From: Fibrobacter sp. | GTDB lineage: Bacteria > Fibrobacterota > Fibrobacteria > Fibrobacterales > Fibrobacteraceae | Length of the DNA stretch: 44,945 nt | Direction: 5' to 3' | Assembly: GCA_017965445.1 (NCBI GenBank) | Contig: JAGCPZ010000046.1 | Span: 1-44,945 of the forward strand | In this document: in pieces, positions 7,522 to 16,138 of the stretch | How the letters are laid out: each line of letters begins with the position of its first letter | Position numbering within the stretch: position 1 is the stretch's first letter | Made by a program: the position numbers and the translations under genes | Notes under the pieces: generated by a model | Database searches by the model: none | Told to the model about the DNA's origin: nothing | Seen by the model: the letters and a program-made list of their open reading frames with translations, nothing else

Positions 7522-9996
7522 TTACAACTTAATGCTGCACGGCTTGGCATGCCAGATCTCTTCAGCGTACTGTTTGATGGTACGGTCGGAGCTGAACTTG
7601 CCCATGCGAGCGACGTTGAGGATTGCCATTTCTGCCCAGTGCTTCTTGTCCTGGTATGCTTCGGCAACCTTCTTCTGCATATCCACATAGCTGCGGAAGT
7701 CGGCGCAGAGCATGTACGGGTCATTGGAAAGCAGCTTTTCAGCAATGTGCTTGAAGGTTTCCGGATGGTCGGGGCTGAAGAATCCGGAATTGATCAAGTC
7801 AATCACGCGGCGCAGATCGTCGTCCTTCTCGTAGAAGTCGCGCGGACGATAGCCCTTGGCCAAGAGGTCCGTCACTTCTTCAACAGTGAGACCGAAGATG
7901 AAGATGTTGTCGTCACCGACTTCTTCCTTCATTTCCACGTTGGCGCCGTCCAGCGTACCGATCGTGAGAGCGCCGTTCAAAGCGAACTTCATGTTGCCCG
8001 TGCCCGAAGCTTCGGTACCGGCGGTAGAAATTTGTTCGGAAAGGTCTGCAGCCGGGATAATCTTTTCGGCGAAAGACACACGGTAGTTCTCGAGGAACAC
8101 CATCTTGAGCTTGCCCTTGCAATCCGGGTCAGCGTCGATGATGGATGCGACTGCGTTTGCAAGACGGATAATCTGCTTAGCCATCCAGTAACCCGGAGCG
8201 GACTTACCACCAATCATGATGGTGCGCGGCATGATTTCCTTGCCGTCCTTGACCTGGATGTATAGGTGGATGGCGTGGAGAATGTTCAAGAGCTGGCGCT
8301 TGTATTCGTGAATGCGCTTGACCTGCACGTCGAAGAACGTGTTCACGTCAACATCGACACCCTGCGTTGCCTTGAGGTACTTGGCGAGACGTTCCTTGTT
8401 CTGCTTCTTGACCGCCATGAATTCCTTCTGGAAAGCGGCATCCTTGGCGAACTTTTCGAGCTTCTTCAAGTCATCCAAATCCTTGACCCAGGATTCGCCA
8501 ATCTTAGAAGAAATGAGTTCGGACATAGCCGGGTTAGCCTTGCGGACCCAGCGACGCGGCGTCACGCCGTTCGTCTTGTTGTTGAATTTTTCAGGCCACA
8601 GTTCGTAGAAGTCCTTGAAGAGCGTCGTCTTGAGGAGGTCGGAGTGGAGCGCTGCCACGCCGTTCACGGCGAACGAACCCACGATGGAGAGGTAAGCCAT
8701 GCGGACCATCTTGCAGCCGCCTTCCTCGATGAGGCTCATGCGGGCGAGACGGTTGTTGTCGCCAGGCCACTTCATGGAAACCATGCGGAGGAAACGTGCG
8801 TTGATTTCGTAAATAATCTGGAGGTGACGCGGCAAAAGCTTTTCGAACAAGCTGACCGGCCACTTTTCAAGAGCTTCCGGCATGAGCGTGTGGTTCGTGT
8901 AGGCGAATGTGTGCGTCACGATGTCCCAAGCTTCGTCCCATTCGAGATTTTCGATGTCGAGGAGGATGCGCATCATTTCGGCGATAGAAATTGCCGGGTG
9001 CGTATCGTTCAGCTGGATAGCGACCTTTTCCGGGAAGAGCTTCCAGTCGTTGTTGTGGAGCTTCTTGAAGCGCTTGATGATATCCTGCAACGAAGCGGAG
9101 CAGAGGAAGTATTGCTGTTTGAGGCGCAGTTCCTTACCGTTCATGGAGGAGTCGTTCGGGTACAGAACCTTCGAAATCGTTTCGGAAAGTTCCATGTCCT
9201 GCACGGCGGCGATGTAGTCACCGTTGTTGAAATAGCTGAGGCCGAAATCGTCGGCGGACTTGGCGCTCCAGAGGCGGAGGTTGTTCACCGTATTGTTCTT
9301 GTAACCCGGAATCGGCGTGTCGTAGGGGAGGGCAAGCACGTAGTCCTTCGTTTCCCAGCGGTTGCGGAGGCGGCCGTTTTCGTCCATCCAGCTTACCACG
9401 TAGCCGTAGAACGGCACCTTGATGGCGTTTGCCGGGCGGGCGATTTCCCACGGGTTCGGGAGGCGCAGCCAGTTGTCCGGCTGTTCTTCCTGTTCGCCGT
9501 TCACGATCTTCTGGCTGAACATACCGTATTCGTAACGGATACCCATACCGGTGGCCGGGAGTTCGAGCGTGGCCATGGAGTCGAGGAAACAAGCTGCCAA
9601 GCGACCGAGGCCACCGTTGCCGAGACCCGCATCCACTTCCTGTTCGCGGAGTTCTTCCAGCGTCATGCCGATTTCGTCGAGGGCTTCCGTCACGGCGCTT
9701 TCGACGTCGAGGTTCAACACGGAGTTGCCGAGCGTACGGCCAATCAAGAATTCCAGGGACAAGTAATAGACGCGCTTGACGTCTTTTTCGTAATAGGTGT
9801 TCTGCGTCTTGATCCAGCGATCGACAAGACGGTCACGCACGGCGTAAGCCACGGCGAGGAACTTTTCGTGGTCCGTCACCGTGTAGTTGCTGCGGGCGAG
9901 CGTGTGGTGGATGTGGTCGGTAAACGCCTTGCGGAAAGCTTCCGCATCGGTACCGAGCACGGTAATGTCACTTGCATTCTTGGTAGTTTTAGCCAT
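7522..9996 (-). CDS. glgP: Glycogen/starch/alpha-glucan phosphorylase
   Basis: Releases glucose-1-phosphate from glycogen by phosphorolysis, using pyridoxal phosphate; glycogen is a known storage polymer of Fibrobacter. The 824-aa length is normal. Landmarks include YYLSLEFLIGRTLGNSVLNL, AGLGNGGLGRLAACFLDS, the core around QLNDTHPAISIAEMMR, KRIHEYKRQLLN, and the PLP-lysine motif EASGTGNMKFALNGALTIGT followed by LDGANVEM. The start has AGAAGGG a few bases upstream. It is monocistronic, and a good minus-strand terminator follows. No other glycogen gene is in the window. Confidence 0.98.
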   Translation of the reverse strand: MAKTTKNASDITVLGTDAEAFRKAFTDHIHHTLARSNYTVTDHEKFLAVAYAVRDRLVDRWIKTQNTYYEKDVKRVYYLSLEFLIGRTLGNSVLNLDVESAVTEALDEIGMTLEELREQEVDAGLGNGGLGRLAACFLDSMATLELPATGMGIRYEYGMFSQKIVNGEQEEQPDNWLRLPNPWEIARPANAIKVPFYGYVVSWMDENGRLRNRWETKDYVLALPYDTPIPGYKNNTVNNLRLWSAKSADDFGLSYFNNGDYIAAVQDMELSETISKVLYPNDSSMNGKELRLKQQYFLCSASLQDIIKRFKKLHNNDWKLFPEKVAIQLNDTHPAISIAEMMRILLDIENLEWDEAWDIVTHTFAYTNHTLMPEALEKWPVSLFEKLLPRHLQIIYEINARFLRMVSMKWPGDNNRLARMSLIEEGGCKMVRMAYLSIVGSFAVNGVAALHSDLLKTTLFKDFYELWPEKFNNKTNGVTPRRWVRKANPAMSELISSKIGESWVKDLDDLKKLEKFAKDAAFQKEFMAVKKQNKERLAKYLKATQGVDVDVNTFFDVQVKRIHEYKRQLLNILHAIHLYIQVKDGKEIMPRTIMIGGKSAPGYWMAKQIIRLANAVASIIDADPDCKGKLKMVFLENYRVSFAEKIIPAADLSEQISTAGTEASGTGNMKFALNGALTIGTLDGANVEMKEEVGDDNIFIFGLTVEEVTDLLAKGYRPRDFYEKDDDLRRVIDLINSGFFSPDHPETFKHIAEKLLSNDPYMLCADFRSYVDMQKKVAEAYQDKKHWAEMAILNVARMGKFSSDRTIKQYAEEIWHAKPCSIKL

Positions 9997-10448
9997 AAAA
10001 ATACCCTTCTGATGTTAAAATTTCTCCAATGAAAGTTTAGAAAATTTTACGGGATTTGCAATATGTTAATTCTGTAAAGGCTAGTTGTAAGGCTTTTCAG
10101 AATGTGTAAAAGACTAGGGTTACCGATGGGAATATGTGCTGTGACGCTTTGAACCTGTGCAATTTTTTCATAGGTTCAAAAACTAAACGGATTTTTCCCG
10201 TTATGCTCTTTTAAATAAGAACGCTTGCGAACTTCCATTTCGTCAATTTGGGCAAATGATATCTTGAGCTTTTGATGACGAGGATGTTTCTCGTGTCCTT
10301 CTGCATTTTGAATAAATGATTATGCTGCAAAGCCTGTGAGAATAGGGATGTTTCTTATTTTGAAAGTCATAGTTATGTGAAAAATTTTTTAGGAATTTGC
10401 AAAATATGCAAATTCTTTTTTTGAGTTCAAAGGTGCAATATTTGTGTT
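9997..10448. other. AT-rich non-coding stretch
   Basis: No convincing gene is seen. It holds the glgP 5' region, an inverted repeat TTTGAACCT (10148-10156) / AGGTTTCAAA-type partner AGGTTCAAA (10172-10180) with a 15-nt spacer, and a plus-strand hairpin GAATTTGC (10393-10400) / GCAAATTC (10408-10415) followed by seven T. A 77-codon minus frame at 10243-10476 has no coding character. Confidence 0.6.
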
Positions 10449-10484
10449 GAAAAAACATGATGTGCAAAAAATGCACTTCATGTT
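10449..10484 (-). terminator. Terminator of the two-gene accessory operon
   Basis: On the minus strand AACATGAAGTGCA pairs with TGCACATCATGTT (one mismatch in 13 bp) around a T5 loop, then six T. It lies about 35 bases beyond the ATPase gene stop. Confidence 0.88.
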
Positions 10485-10518
10485 TGTTTTAAAGATGGGG
10501 TTATAGGCGGATTGCTTT

Positions 10519-11898
10519 TTATTTCTCCAAAATTTTCCAATAACCGTTTTTGCGAGCTCCAATTCTGCGGATTAGACCGAGTTTTTGAAGTTTGTTGAGA
10601 TTGTCATAAACGGACCATCTGTTTATGTTGATTTTATTTGCTAGATCATCGTAAGTGTATGTGCTGTTTTCTTGAAGTAAAAGAATCAGTCTCTTTTGGG
10701 TTTGATTTATAGTTGGGTTTATAGTTGGGTTTATAGTTGGGTTTGTTCCGTCTATATTCCATTTCTTGGCTAGCTCTTTATATTGGTCGCTGGCGAGGCA
10801 TTCAACAACGAATCCGCCAAAAGTAGCTTTTGGTTTTGGTAATTTGGAGTCGGTTTCTTTGCAGGCAAGTTCAATATTGTAGTAACCGCGTCCCCAGCTT
10901 TCTACATAGCCGCTTTTGAAAAATACATTGGCAATGTTGGGGTTACGCGGCTTGGACACATGCTTTTTGAAGAGGTCTTTTATTTTCACTTCTTCCGGCA
11001 TGTTTCCCGGATTCCACATCCAAAGATGGTCTGCGTAAATTTTGATTTGAATGGGAACTGTTTCCGTATAATCTTTATGGACTACTGCATTCAACAACAA
11101 TTCCCTAAAAGCATCAGGAGGAAAAAAGAATCGTTCTTGACGATTTATTCCTTCATAACTTACGAGTGCTTTCATGTATTTCGAAAAAATTAAGTCCATC
11201 GCCCGTTCAACCTGTGTCAATAAAGGACCGTGAATTTCATCTTGATACAGAATATCTGCTTCGGATGCGAAAAAGCCGATTTTGATGTAAGCTCCAGTAA
11301 CCCATTTTTCTGGATCTGGGTGAAAACACATCATTGCTGTCCTTGTCATAAAATTTCTTTCTGTGCAACGGAGATTTTGAAGCAGGTTTTGTACTGATTT
11401 TCCTATGGATTTTTTATCGAGTCGTTGTGATTCTATCGCTTTCTTTTTGAATAGACTTAAAGCGCTAGGATCCAAGTCGGTTTCTGTAATTTCAGGAACA
11501 GGAATAGAATCCCATGTGCGTCCCTGCATAAAAAGCGTAAGCTTGTTGATTTCTACTCCGCTTAATTCTTGAACGGTTGAACCGGAACGTTTGTAGTAGC
11601 GTCCTCTGTAACTTATTGGCACTGGATATTTGTCAATTTTTATTTCGAAATAATGGAGACTGTTGTCATTAAACAAATTTACATCGCAAATGATTCCCAT
11701 TGAATTGCGAATTTTATTAGGAATATCTTCGCTCAATTTGTGGGCATCCTTGACTCCGCAGACTTTGCCGTTATCTTCTACTCCGATATAGAGCGTTCCT
11801 CCTTCGGTGTTCGCAAAAGCACAAACCCATTTTAAATACTCATCGTGCCATGATTTTTTGAAATCGATGTTTTGAGATTCTAATTTATCGATGTGCAT
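10519..11898 (-). CDS. AlbA_2 (Schlafen-type) domain ATP-binding protein with C-terminal winged helix
   Basis: A 459-aa putative nucleic-acid-linked ATPase or transcriptional regulator of the AlbA_2/HATPase_c_4 group. The N-terminal AlbA_2 domain (about 1-120) shows ES..IDFK, ANTEGGTLYIGVEDNGKV.G and YYKRSGS. A GHKL-like ATPase region (about 250-370) shows FRELLLNAVVHKDY, WMWNPGNMPEE and GYVESWGRGY. Then come three perfect tandem NPTI units and a winged-helix end (about 400-459, TYDDLANKININRWSVYDNLNKLQKLGLI). It is second in an operon, with only 7 bases between the upstream gene's stop and its ATG at 11898. The region is visibly AT-richer than its neighbours. Family members occur near defence loci and as regulators; the role here is unknown. 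Confidence 0.88.
   Translation of the reverse strand: MHIDKLESQNIDFKKSWHDEYLKWVCAFANTEGGTLYIGVEDNGKVCGVKDAHKLSEDIPNKIRNSMGIICDVNLFNDNSLHYFEIKIDKYPVPISYRGRYYKRSGSTVQELSGVEINKLTLFMQGRTWDSIPVPEITETDLDPSALSLFKKKAIESQRLDKKSIGKSVQNLLQNLRCTERNFMTRTAMMCFHPDPEKWVTGAYIKIGFFASEADILYQDEIHGPLLTQVERAMDLIFSKYMKALVSYEGINRQERFFFPPDAFRELLLNAVVHKDYTETVPIQIKIYADHLWMWNPGNMPEEVKIKDLFKKHVSKPRNPNIANVFFKSGYVESWGRGYYNIELACKETDSKLPKPKATFGGFVVECLASDQYKELAKKWNIDGTNPTINPTINPTINQTQKRLILLLQENSTYTYDDLANKININRWSVYDNLNKLQKLGLIRRIGARKNGYWKILEK
10706..10741. repeat. Three perfect 12-bp tandem units in a coding region
   Basis: TTTATAGTTGGG occurs three times head to tail, encoding Asn-Pro-Thr-Ile on the minus strand between the ATPase region and the winged helix. 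Copy-number change would keep the frame and only alter linker length. Confidence 0.92.
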
Positions 11899-11905
11899 GA
11901 TATTT

Positions 11906-13495
11906 TCACTGAAGTGTAATCGTTTGGCTCATTTCATAGAAATCATCGTTTTCTACGTAGGCTCTGATGAAATTATGAGTTGTGCTGTTTGTGATTTTGA
12001 CTCTCACCATGGGATAGTATCGCTTAAAGCTGTCAGGATTGTTTTTGATGTCTTCGAAAATTTTAAGCCACACGGAGTTCATCAGCTTGAGTGATCGGTT
12101 TTGCATTTCAAGAAAGCGACATTGTTCTTTATAATCTTTCTGATAAAGTTCTGAAAATGTGGGCTCTTGCAGAATTCCCTTGAAAAATGCTGTGTCCGCT
12201 TTAATAACTTTCTGTATTTCCGGAGAGAGCGAATTTCCTTTTTCATAGAAAATAAAATGTTCAGAATCGCTTATGTCATATTTTTCTCTTGTTTCTTCAA
12301 TTTTTTTATTAAGTGCATCGTGAGCATCGTTTAGTTCTGTGCAGTAGTCTTTTTTTCTTTTCGCCAGTTGTTTCTGTTTTTCTTCGAAATATTTATCGAT
12401 GATTTCGGATACATTGCATTTGTCCCCGAGCACCGAAATTAGTTGAGATTTTAAGTTTTCTAAAGGTATGTAGCGGGCAACGCTGCGATTGCGTGCGGAC
12501 AAGAACATGACGCCAGCTAGAAGTTTTTCGACACTCATGATTTCTGCGGTGTTCTCATTTGCTTTCAGACAATCGCGCATATCCTTTTCTTGCAAATAAA
12601 TGTTTGTGTCGAGGATGTCCTTGATAAAATGTTTGAAAGGATCTTCGCTATCATTTTTAATTTTCTTTTTTTCGGGTTCCATTTCTAAAAAAGCTGAACA
12701 AATCTTTGAAATGGGAATGTTATACGATAGAATCTCCTGAATGTTATCTGCATAACCGATTGTTCCCAAGTAGTCGCCGAACATCTTCTTTTTGACGAAA
12801 AGATATTGTTCTTCGTCAGAAAAGTGCTCTTCGACAAATTTATAGTATTGTTCATCTTTTATCCCCAAATACGTTGCAGCAAATGCATCAAGCATTTGGT
12901 CTGCGTCGAGGGGTAACTGGCGGACCCTTTTATAAAGGTCTTCTATTCGGCAACGCAAAGGCATGCCAATCTTTTTCTTCAGAATTTTATTAGCCACTTC
13001 TACGGCGTGTTTGCATTGTCCGTAGGTAATGTCACTGCCGCATACCACCTCACCATTCAAGCGATCATCCAAAAGACAGGCTATGGCAAGGAGCGCGGTA
13101 TGATATGGTTCACCTTGAGTTTTACTATCCCAAAGATAATGTAGCCCCCTTACATATGGGTTTTCGAATTCGATGCCTCCTTCTTGAGCATAGATGTACA
13201 TTAGTGGGTCGCAGTATTTTTCATGTTCTTTTGTTTTCCCGATATCACGTGGTAAAAAGAAATCTTCGGCGGTAGCCATAAAAACGCCATCGCCTACAGT
13301 TTTCCAGCCGATTCCGTAAGAGCACTCCCGTTCTTTGCTTTTGATTGCCGCTGTGTATTTACAATCGAATTTTTCAAATTCCTGAAATTCAATAAGATTA
13401 AACTTATCTACAAGAATGAGTGTTTCTTCGTATGCTTTTTCCCATTGTACTGGGTCTATCTTATTTGATGCGTGGAGAGAAATGAATACGCCCAT
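11906..13495 (-). CDS. Unrecognised 529-aa protein, first gene of the accessory operon
   Basis: I do not recognise a characterised family. The start at 13495 (MGVFISLHASNKIDPVQWEKAYEETL) has CAGGAG upstream; the frame is open to 13558 but that extension lacks a ribosome binding site. It looks soluble, with no signal peptide or membrane helix. The N-terminal part is mixed alpha/beta. A long charged helical stretch, probably a coiled coil, lies near residues 380-440 (EKQKQLAKRKKDY and KKIEETREKYD). The C-terminus (PMVRVKITNSTTHNFIRAYVENDDFYE) looks beta-rich. It sits 7 bases upstream of the AlbA_2 ATPase gene and shares its AT-rich codon use, so the two were probably acquired and work together. 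A defence or stress role is a guess from context only. Confidence 0.82.
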   Translation of the reverse strand: MGVFISLHASNKIDPVQWEKAYEETLILVDKFNLIEFQEFEKFDCKYTAAIKSKERECSYGIGWKTVGDGVFMATAEDFFLPRDIGKTKEHEKYCDPLMYIYAQEGGIEFENPYVRGLHYLWDSKTQGEPYHTALLAIACLLDDRLNGEVVCGSDITYGQCKHAVEVANKILKKKIGMPLRCRIEDLYKRVRQLPLDADQMLDAFAATYLGIKDEQYYKFVEEHFSDEEQYLFVKKKMFGDYLGTIGYADNIQEILSYNIPISKICSAFLEMEPEKKKIKNDSEDPFKHFIKDILDTNIYLQEKDMRDCLKANENTAEIMSVEKLLAGVMFLSARNRSVARYIPLENLKSQLISVLGDKCNVSEIIDKYFEEKQKQLAKRKKDYCTELNDAHDALNKKIEETREKYDISDSEHFIFYEKGNSLSPEIQKVIKADTAFFKGILQEPTFSELYQKDYKEQCRFLEMQNRSLKLMNSVWLKIFEDIKNNPDSFKRYYPMVRVKITNSTTHNFIRAYVENDDFYEMSQTITLQ

Positions 13496-13705
13496 GTTTG
13501 CTCCTGAGAGAATTGTTTTACTTTGTGGCTTTAAATTATTTTCACTGCAATCTCTCATGCAAGGGGTTGGAGCTTTGAGGCGGAAATCTCGCGGAATGCT
13601 TGTGTTTATTGGGATTGATGTGGTTTTGGCTGTAAAATAGTGCTTTTATTGCCCCAAAAACGAACAAAAAACATTAATGTAAAATTTTGGTTATGTTGAT
13701 GCCTG

Positions 13706-13732
13706 AAAAAACAGCCCGCATCTCGCGAGCTG
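13706..13732 (-). terminator. Terminator downstream of the GNAT gene
   Basis: On the minus strand CAGCTCGC pairs with GCGGGCTG (one T-G wobble) around GAGAT, followed by six T. About 80 bases of GC-rich sequence with no gene separate it from the stop. Confidence 0.8.
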
Positions 13733-13811
13733 CCTTTGCTATTTTCCGCGCATTTCCGGAGCGTTCCGATTGCGTCGCCGCGCATCTCGTTATTGCGGGA
13801 AAAGCGCTCGA

Positions 13812-14435
13812 TTACAGTTGTCCGGGGAGTACTAGCTTTTCCTTAGGCGGGAAGCTTGCTTCGTACTTCTCGAATTCTTCGGGCTTTCGCTCGGTTACGA
13901 AATAGCCCTCGGGATCTTTGTACGAACCTGTCACTCCGTTCAGGAATCCCTCGTCGAGTTCCTTGCACAAGAAGTATGGCGCGTCGCTGTTCGGGTTGTC
14001 GGCGTATCGGATGCCCTTGGTGTAGGCGGGGACGAATCCGCTCTTGCCGTAGAATCCGATGTTTCCGACGATGAGCAGGCATCCGCCGCCCATCTCCCGT
14101 GCGAGTTCCATGGAATAGTCGAGGAGTGCCTTGCCGTATCCCTGCCGTTTGTAGTCCGGATGGATGCTGATGGGCCCGAAGGTCATCATGCGGATTTTGC
14201 GTCCGTCGTCGGCGTCGATTTTCGACCACGCGTACATCACGTGTCCGATAATTTGTCCGTCAACTTCCATGACGAGCGAGAGTTCCGGGATAAAGCTTGG
14301 GTCGTTCCTGTAATGGTGGAGGACAAAATGCTCCACGCAGCCGGGACGATAGACGTTCCAGAATGCTTCTCGGGTGAGATTTTCGACGATTTTAAAGTCG
14401 CGCGGTTGTTCCGTGCGGATTGTGTATTTTTTCAT
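13812..14435 (-). CDS. GNAT family N-acetyltransferase
   Basis: Transfers acetyl from acetyl-CoA to an unknown amine. The 207-aa protein has the GNAT core: YTIRTEQPRDFKIVENLTREAF at the N-terminus, strand 4 plus the acetyl-CoA pyrophosphate loop GPISIHPDYKRQGYGKALL (residues 87-105, R/Q-x-x-G-x-G/A form at 97-102), and LIVGNIGFYGKSGFVPA (121-137), typical of the YhbS-like subgroup. The ATG at 14435 begins MKKYTIRTEQP. An 11-bp inverted repeat lies 40-77 bases upstream of the start and might be an operator or 5'-UTR hairpin. It is monocistronic. Confidence 0.92.
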   Translation of the reverse strand: MKKYTIRTEQPRDFKIVENLTREAFWNVYRPGCVEHFVLHHYRNDPSFIPELSLVMEVDGQIIGHVMYAWSKIDADDGRKIRMMTFGPISIHPDYKRQGYGKALLDYSMELAREMGGGCLLIVGNIGFYGKSGFVPAYTKGIRYADNPNSDAPYFLCKELDEGFLNGVTGSYKDPEGYFVTERKPEEFEKYEASFPPKEKLVLPGQL

Positions 14436-14474
14436 TGTTTATCTCCAAAATTTTTGTGTGAATCGGCACAACCA

Positions 14475-14512
14475 CCTTGGAAGACCGCCTTGAAAACATT
14501 CGTCTTCCAAGG
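14475..14512. promoter_or_regulatory. 11-bp perfect inverted repeat upstream of the GNAT gene
   Basis: CCTTGGAAGAC (14475-14485) and GTCTTCCAAGG (14502-14512) are separated by 16 bases. It could be a protein-binding operator or a hairpin in the leader of the minus-strand gene starting at 14435. Confidence 0.5.
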
Positions 14513-14540
14513 CGCTAAACAATGAACCCATATTTACTAG

Positions 14541-14640
14541 ATAACATCCAGCCTCATTAAAAAATGACCACCCAGGCTATACATCAACAAGGGATCACCC
14601 GGCGACCTCATTCTGGATGTATCAGGGGGAAGCCGGGATT
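14541..14640. other. Possible structured RNA segment
   Basis: ACATCCAG (14544-14551) can pair with CTGGATGT (14613-14620), and CCCGGC (14598-14603) with GCCGGG (14632-14637). These stems cross, so they form a pseudoknot or alternate. A third pairing, AGCCT (14550-14554) with AGGCT (14574-14578), overlaps the first stem. No coding frame is seen and no known RNA class was recognised. Confidence 0.3.
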
Positions 14641-14680
14641 GTCTATAATATACGTTTTTTATCAAAAAAGATGGTGTGGA

Positions 14681-14717
14681 TACCTATAAATTTTGTTAAA
14701 AATGGTTTTTATAGGTA
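14681..14717. repeat. TACCTATAAA hairpin, copy 1
   Basis: Perfect 10-bp arms TACCTATAAA and TTTATAGGTA with a 17-nt loop (14691-14707). It is the first of three copies within 220 bases. No T-tract follows. Confidence 0.85.
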
Positions 14718-14774
14718 CGTTTTACGAAATGTTTGTATAAACTAATAGAAATTTTCTTGATTTTGTTTTGTTGA

Positions 14775-14814
14775 GTACCTATAAAAGTCTGTTTTAGGTG
14801 GTTTTTATAGGTTC
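14775..14814. repeat. TACCTATAAA hairpin, copy 2
   Basis: Arms GTACCTATAAA and TTTATAGGTTC pair with one mismatch. The loop differs from copy 1, while the arms are conserved. It starts about 95 bases after copy 1. Confidence 0.85.
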
Positions 14815-14860
14815 CCCCGTGCTGTTGACGTTGGAAAATCCGCTTTAAACGAGGTATGGG

Positions 14861-14897
14861 TACCTATAAATCCTTGTTTTTTACTGTTTTATAGGTA
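14861..14897. repeat. TACCTATAAA hairpin, copy 3
   Basis: Perfect 10-bp arms as in copy 1, again with a different loop of 17 nt. It starts 85 bases after copy 2 and about 150 bases before the next gene. Confidence 0.85.
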
Positions 14898-15043
14898 CGC
14901 GTTTGCGGAAAACCGCTTGAAGTTTGCTGAAATGAGCGGATTCATGGAATTTTGACGCTTATTAGCGGTGTTTATGAAACTTTTACGTGAAATTTTTAGG
15001 GAATAATTTAAATTTCAATTGATAGTCATTAAGGAATTTTAGA

Positions 15044-16138
15044 ATGAAAAAATATCCCGCTAAGTACATTATGGGTGCCCTTTTCGTTGGGCTTTGCACG
15101 TTTGCCGGGTGCGGTGACGACTCTACCAGTGCTATTCCGGTCGCTCCGAATCCGGGTGTAGTCTCTTCGTCGAGTGTGCAGCAAAATCAGCCTGTCGATA
15201 ATCCGCTTTCGTCTAGCGTAAGTGCTCCTGCCAGCGCGACTTCAAGTGCTACTGCTCCTGCTTCGAGCGCAACGGTTCCTGGCCCTGATACTCCGGCGAG
15301 TTCGTCCGATGCGGCGACGCCTGCAAGTTCTGCCGTAACTCCGCCTGTCAATAACGGAACGTTCACTTTTGTGACGACTCCGGGCACGCTTGCTTTGGCT
15401 CCTGACGCCGACGGCTTCTATGACATGGGTGATGTGTATAAGGCAGTCCCGAAGACGAGCAAGATTGCTTTTGTGATTCGCCATTCCAAGCGCGAAAAGA
15501 ATAATCTGGGTACGGAATCTTCTTTGACTCCGATTGGTATCCAGAAGGCTCAGGCGCTTGGTGCTAAGCTTGTGGGTGACGAACCGTTCTATTACTCCTC
15601 GACAAACTTCTTGCGTACCCGTGCGACTTGCGAGAACATTGCCGCAGGCCGTGGCGAAACAAACGTCGAAGTCGTAACGTGGGATGGCATCAATGGTAGC
15701 TATTTTTTGACGGTGCCTAGCGATACGTTGGATGCGTATGTATCCAAGAGAGGTGGTAACCCGAAGTTTATTGCCATGTATTCTTATGGTGCTGATTATC
15801 CGGCAGCCTTGGCTCCAACGCTCTCGACTTACTTCCACGATTTCTTCCCGCGTGGTACACAGTTCTTGAGCGAGGTCATTGTTCCGAACATGCCGAAGTG
15901 GAAACGTGTAAGCATCCTCGTCAGCCACGACATGCTTGTTGAACCGCTGGTCGCCTTTGTCTCGAACAGGACAATCAACTTGAAAGTTTTTGAAGATCCA
16001 TATCGTTGGGTCAATTACCTCTCGGGCATTGCCGTGATTGTCGATGAAGCCGGAGCCGTGACCGCGCTCCCAGTCCGTGGTGATGAAGTCGGTTGGATGA
16101 TTCCCAGAGACGAAGTTGATGAATCAGTAGCTCAATGA
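15044..16138 (+). CDS. Histidine phosphatase family lipoprotein
   Basis: The 364-aa protein has a lipoprotein signal (TFAGC, Cys23), a Ser/Ala/Pro-rich linker (about 30-105), and a histidine phosphatase domain (about 140-330). The catalytic motif is FVIRHSKRE (Arg146, His147), followed by LTPIGIQKAQALG, SSTNFLRTRATCENIA, and the second catalytic histidine in ILVSHDMLVEPL. This fold removes phosphate from small molecules or proteins; the substrate is unknown. Placement on the outer or inner membrane is inferred from the lipobox. Its stop overlaps the start of the SDR gene by 4 bases, so the two are probably translated together. A 600-bp non-coding region with three conserved hairpins lies upstream. 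Confidence 0.9.
   Translation: MKKYPAKYIMGALFVGLCTFAGCGDDSTSAIPVAPNPGVVSSSSVQQNQPVDNPLSSSVSAPASATSSATAPASSATVPGPDTPASSSDAATPASSAVTPPVNNGTFTFVTTPGTLALAPDADGFYDMGDVYKAVPKTSKIAFVIRHSKREKNNLGTESSLTPIGIQKAQALGAKLVGDEPFYYSSTNFLRTRATCENIAAGRGETNVEVVTWDGINGSYFLTVPSDTLDAYVSKRGGNPKFIAMYSYGADYPAALAPTLSTYFHDFFPRGTQFLSEVIVPNMPKWKRVSILVSHDMLVEPLVAFVSNRTINLKVFEDPYRWVNYLSGIAVIVDEAGAVTALPVRGDEVGWMIPRDEVDESVAQ

Noticed and set aside
8266..10032. 588-codon open frame on the plus strand opposite glgP
   Set aside because: It is the antisense shadow of a GC-biased gene. The glgP protein matches the family over its whole length, and the antisense frame shows no domain.
10243..10476. 77-codon minus frame in the AT-rich gap
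   Set aside because: Low-complexity Phe/Lys/Asn-rich text, no ribosome binding site, and it overlaps terminator hairpins.
13687..13905. 72-codon plus frame next to the GNAT gene
   Set aside because: It runs through the GNAT terminator and the antisense of its 3' end.
14681..14897. CRISPR array
   Set aside because: Only three copies, with conserved arms but different loops and spacers of unequal length; no cas gene nearby.
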